Below, piece by piece: positions 6,603 to 7,848 of a stretch of 7,848 nt of DNA (its first letter is position 1; each line of letters opens with the position of its first letter). This DNA comes from Clostridiales bacterium UBA6388 (GTDB taxonomy: Bacteria > Bacillota > Clostridia > Oscillospirales > Oscillospiraceae): positions 8,833 through 16,680 of the forward strand of contig DJQK01000151.1 in NCBI GenBank assembly GCA_002437575.1, read 5' to 3'. The position numbers and the translations under genes are program-made. The notes under the pieces were generated by a model. It ran no database searches and was not told the DNA's origin. It worked only from the letters and a program-made list of their open reading frames with translations.

Positions 6603-6623
6603 AAATTCTTGTAGGAAATTCTT
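6603..6623 (+). repeat. Short direct repeat upstream of the cluster promoter
   Basis: AAATTCTT occurs at 6603-6610 and again at 6616-6623, a 13-base period, followed by AAATTT. It lies just upstream of the -35 of the proximal promoter. It could be a tandem regulator site or simply part of the A/T-rich upstream region. Confidence 0.3.
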
Positions 6624-6656
6624 AAATTTCACGTTCCCTCTTGTGCTTTTGGACGA

Positions 6657-6685
6657 AGTATATGATGGTGTGCATACCATCTGAA
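6657..6685 (-). promoter_or_regulatory. Candidate distal promoter with operator dyad in its spacer
   Basis: On the minus strand, -35-like TTCAGA (6685-6680) is separated by 17 bases from -10 TATACT (6662-6657). The spacer is almost filled by a dyad: GATGGT at 6664-6669 and ACCATC at 6676-6681, with TGCA in the centre, so 16 of 18 positions are symmetric. A dyad placed between -35 and -10 is typical of direct transcriptional control. The -35 is imperfect, so the promoter call is weaker than the dyad. Confidence 0.45.
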
Positions 6686-6781
6686 GGTTCAAGACCAGGC
6701 GAGCGCTCCCTTGTGGAACGCGCAGCTTTTTGCAGCGCCTCCCTGCTGCCGCCAAATCCGCGAGAGCCGGGCGCGGCGGTT
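6686..6781. other. GC-rich structured intergenic stretch, no gene recognised
   Basis: This part of the 493-nt intergenic gap has several self-complementary pieces. GCGC-A-GC and GC-A-GCGC surround five T near 6721-6738. CCGCC/GGCGG and, inside them, CCGCG/CGCGG lie at about 6750-6780. Open frames here have no recognisable family signature on either strand. It may be the body of a small RNA or remnant of a repeat element; I cannot assign an RNA family. Confidence 0.3.
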
Positions 6782-6849
6782 TGGGGTGTATTCTTCCAAC
6801 GCCCGACGCACCCGGACAGCGGGCCTTTTCACGCTGTGCCGGTCCCATT
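6782..6849 (-). repeat. Right arm of the long inverted repeat
   Basis: Positions 6806-6836 are the exact reverse complement of 25-55, and similarity continues with a few mismatches and single-base indels to about 6782 and 6849. Because the other arm begins at the stop codon of the last cluster gene, this arm looks like an inverted copy of the operon's 3' flank placed upstream of its 5' end. Confidence 0.85.
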
Positions 6850-6904
6850 GGGAGCTGAAGCATGGAAAAAGCTATGCAATTTTTTCAAAATTATGCAGCG
6901 CGCT

Positions 6905-6933
6905 TAACAAAGTTTCTCTGCACCTGTTACAAT
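6905..6933 (+). promoter_or_regulatory. Extended -10 promoter for the small membrane protein gene
   Basis: TTAACA (about 6904-6909) is followed by an 18-base spacer and TACAAT (6928-6933), preceded by TG one base upstream of the -10 (TGTTACAAT). This is a strong vegetative-type promoter with an extended -10. Just upstream (6875-6897) is an A/T-rich imperfect dyad, TGCA-ATTTT to AAAAT-TA-TGCA, a possible operator. Transcription would leave a leader of about 95-100 nt before the ATG at 7037. Confidence 0.6.
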
Positions 6934-6950
6934 AAAGATAAGCTATTGGT

Positions 6951-6981
6951 GCGCAATTCCCTGCGGCTTCGGGTAGGGCGC
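6951..6981 (+). other. Hairpin in the leader of the small membrane protein gene
   Basis: CCCTGC (6959-6964) pairs with GTAGGG (6973-6978) around an eight-base loop. An outer GCGC (6951-6954) can pair with GCGC (6978-6981), followed by TTTCT. The fold sits near the start of the predicted transcript. It could stabilise the 5' end or act as a weak attenuator; no known riboswitch is recognised. Confidence 0.3.
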
Positions 6982-7036
6982 TTTCTCATCCGTTCGCCCC
7001 AGGAGATAGTCGGTAGACAATCTATGGAGGAACTTT

Positions 7037-7441
7037 ATGCTTAGACAGAAAAGAACTTGGGATTTGATCGGATGTATTCTAGGATTATCAGTCTTGGTCG
7101 TCGGCCTTGTTTTTCTAACTACACCGCCTGACGCATACAGCACTAGATCAGTGGATTACGCAGTTTTTGGCGCTGATTATTATACTTGTCAATATGAAGC
7201 AACGCAAATTGTTGCAGAGAACGTTGCAGCAACAGCAAATAATCTGCGTGAAATTGGCACAGCATTTGCACGCTACACTGGTGTTTTTTTCATAATGTCC
7301 GGTGCGCTTATTTTGATTCACTATGGAAAGAATTATTTTGTAGAAGTAGAATCTGTTCAGAACATAAACTCTGAAAGTATGGATTGTGAGGATACTATTG
7401 GTAGCGCGGAAGAAGCAAATTACCAGATAGCAGAAGAGTGA
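7037..7441 (+). CDS. Small two-helix membrane protein of unknown function
   Basis: This 134-aa protein is not assigned to a named family. It has a short basic N-terminus (MLRQKRTW), a first hydrophobic helix at about residues 10-29, an extracytoplasmic-looking middle part (30-78) with DYAVFGADYYTCQYEATQ and an Ala/Asn-rich amphipathic stretch (VAENVAATANNL), a second helix at about 80-96, and an acidic tail (103-134). A good GGAGG lies 8 nt before the ATG, and an extended -10 promoter lies about 100 nt upstream. Base composition is clearly more AT-rich than the adjacent cluster, and codons ending in A/T are common, which suggests separate origin. It is transcribed away from the nitrogenase-like cluster and ends at a strong bidirectional terminator. 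Function cannot be inferred from neighbours. Confidence 0.75.
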   Translation: MLRQKRTWDLIGCILGLSVLVVGLVFLTTPPDAYSTRSVDYAVFGADYYTCQYEATQIVAENVAATANNLREIGTAFARYTGVFFIMSGALILIHYGKNYFVEVESVQNINSESMDCEDTIGSAEEANYQIAEE

Positions 7442-7449
7442 CACATAGT

Positions 7450-7486
7450 AAAAAGCAGAGAGCGAGCTTTCCACTCTCTGCTTTTT
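7450..7486. terminator. Bidirectional intrinsic terminator
   Basis: A perfect 13-bp stem is formed by 7450-7462 (AAAAAGCAGAGAG) and 7474-7486, with an 11-base loop. The stem ends in A5 on one side and T5 on the other, so it works in both directions. It serves the convergent small membrane protein gene (+) and the recombinase remnant (-), whose TAA stop (7487-7485) overlaps it. Confidence 0.9.
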
Positions 7487-7751
7487 ATTTGCGCTCCAAA
7501 AGGTCAAGATACTTATAAACGGTCGTCCGGCTGAGATTACAGACGCGGGCGAACTCGCTGATGTTCAGCTGCTTGCCCTTATACGCCGGGTAATGGCGCA
7601 GAAATGTGGTGGGGATTTGGTCGGTTGTCAGGTGCGGTCTGCCGATGTGCTTTCCTTTGGCTCTGGCATTTGCCATTCCGGAGCGCACCCTTGCGCGTAT
7701 CACAGCAAGCTCCAGCTGGCTGAACGCGCCTGCCATTTGCAAAAACGCCTC
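7485..7751 (-). pseudogene. C-terminal remnant of a serine recombinase (resolvase/invertase)
   Basis: About 85-89 residues remain. EAFLQMAGAFSQLELAVIRA is the long helix that follows the catalytic domain of small serine recombinases. MANARAKGKHIGRP is the linker into the DNA-binding domain, and ISEFARVCNLSRTTVYKYL is the helix-turn-helix. The whole N-terminal catalytic domain with the nucleophilic serine and arginines is missing. Upstream in the same frame the sequence stops resembling a recombinase at about 7752-7757, where a different gene ends. A possible TTG (7742) or ATG (7736) start exists without a good ribosome-binding site, so it is most likely an inactive fragment left by a deletion or insertion event. 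A short expressed DNA-binding peptide is possible but unlikely. Confidence 0.85.
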
Positions 7752-7848
7752 ACTCCTGGGACTCGAGATGCGGCAGCTTTTTTCCGCGCGTCAGGAGCCA
7801 GCCGCTGGTGATGGCGGTCAGCGGGGCGACGGTGACAAGACCGAACGA
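7750..7848 (-). CDS. C-terminal end of an unidentified membrane protein (partial)
   Basis: Thirty-two codons enter from the right edge and end in TGA at 7752-7750. The visible part reads SFGLVTVAPLTAITSGWLL, a hydrophobic helix, followed by a basic tail TRGKKLPH and LESQE. Third positions are mostly G or C, as in the nitrogenase-like cluster, so the frame is probably real. The SFGLV...P pattern weakly recalls the last helix of DUF1538-type transporters, but this is too short to assign. The last few codons coincide with the start of recombinase similarity, so the natural C-terminus may have been changed by the junction. Confidence 0.5.
   Translation of the reverse strand, partial: SFGLVTVAPLTAITSGWLLTRGKKLPHLESQE

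Noticed and set aside
6567..6907. Overlapping small frames on both strands across the intergenic gap
   Set aside because: They have no ribosome-binding sites of note and no domain similarity, and they cover the inverted-repeat arm and promoter elements.
6862..7044. A 60-codon plus-strand frame beginning MEKAMQFFQNYAARL with a fair GGGAG upstream
   Set aside because: The only good plus-strand promoter lies inside it, and its end overlaps the start of the better supported gene at 7037. A short leader peptide is conceivable, but nothing supports it firmly.
1..7848. CRISPR arrays, tRNA or rRNA genes
   Set aside because: There is no regularly spaced repeat array, no tRNA-like cloverleaf with CCA/TΨC-type sequence, and no rRNA segment that I could recognise.

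Overview
The window looks like part of the chromosome of an anaerobic, fairly GC-rich Firmicute, most likely class Clostridia and possibly Oscillospiraceae/Ruminococcaceae. The evidence is Shine-Dalgarno (GGAGG) starts, a HydE maturase, a TM1266-family protein and a gene cluster of high-GC codon usage. This is inferred from gene content and composition; no phylogenetic marker is present.

Positions 76-6543, all on the minus strand, hold one co-oriented cluster. In transcription order (right to left) it is: a TM1266/iron-only-hydrogenase-type small regulator (6286-6543), a 152-nt leader with a strong intrinsic-terminator hairpin, a FecCD/BtuC-type ABC permease (5132-6133), its ATPase (4326-5135), a HydE-like radical SAM enzyme (3268-4329), a NifH-like iron protein (2507-3271), and two divergent nitrogenase component 1 subunits, NifD-like (1194-2513) and NifK/NifE-like (76-1197). 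From the permease to the last gene, every junction overlaps by 4 or 7 nt, so the six genes are almost certainly translationally coupled and make one system.

The likely logic, as inference, is this. The ABC transporter imports a chelated metal or cofactor precursor. The HydE-like enzyme does radical chemistry on a sulfur- or metal-containing precursor. The NifH-like ATPase feeds low-potential electrons to the D/K-like complex, which reduces an unknown substrate. The D/K pair keeps enough cysteines for an interface Fe-S cluster but, by eye, lacks nitrogenase FeMo-cofactor ligands. It is therefore not a conventional nitrogenase and belongs among the uncharacterised nitrogenase-like reductases.

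Positions 6544-7036 are intergenic. They contain two candidate minus-strand promoters, one with a near-perfect dyad in its spacer; a GC-rich structured stretch; one arm of an inverted repeat whose partner lies at 13-77, at the far end of the cluster; and an extended -10 promoter for the plus-strand gene. Positions 7037-7441 encode a small AT-rich two-helix membrane protein of unknown function, ending in a bidirectional terminator (7450-7486). The right edge carries the C-terminal remnant of a serine recombinase (7485-7751, minus) abutting the last 32 codons of an unidentified membrane protein (7750-7848, minus, running off the window). The right end is therefore a mobile-element scar next to a stable cluster.
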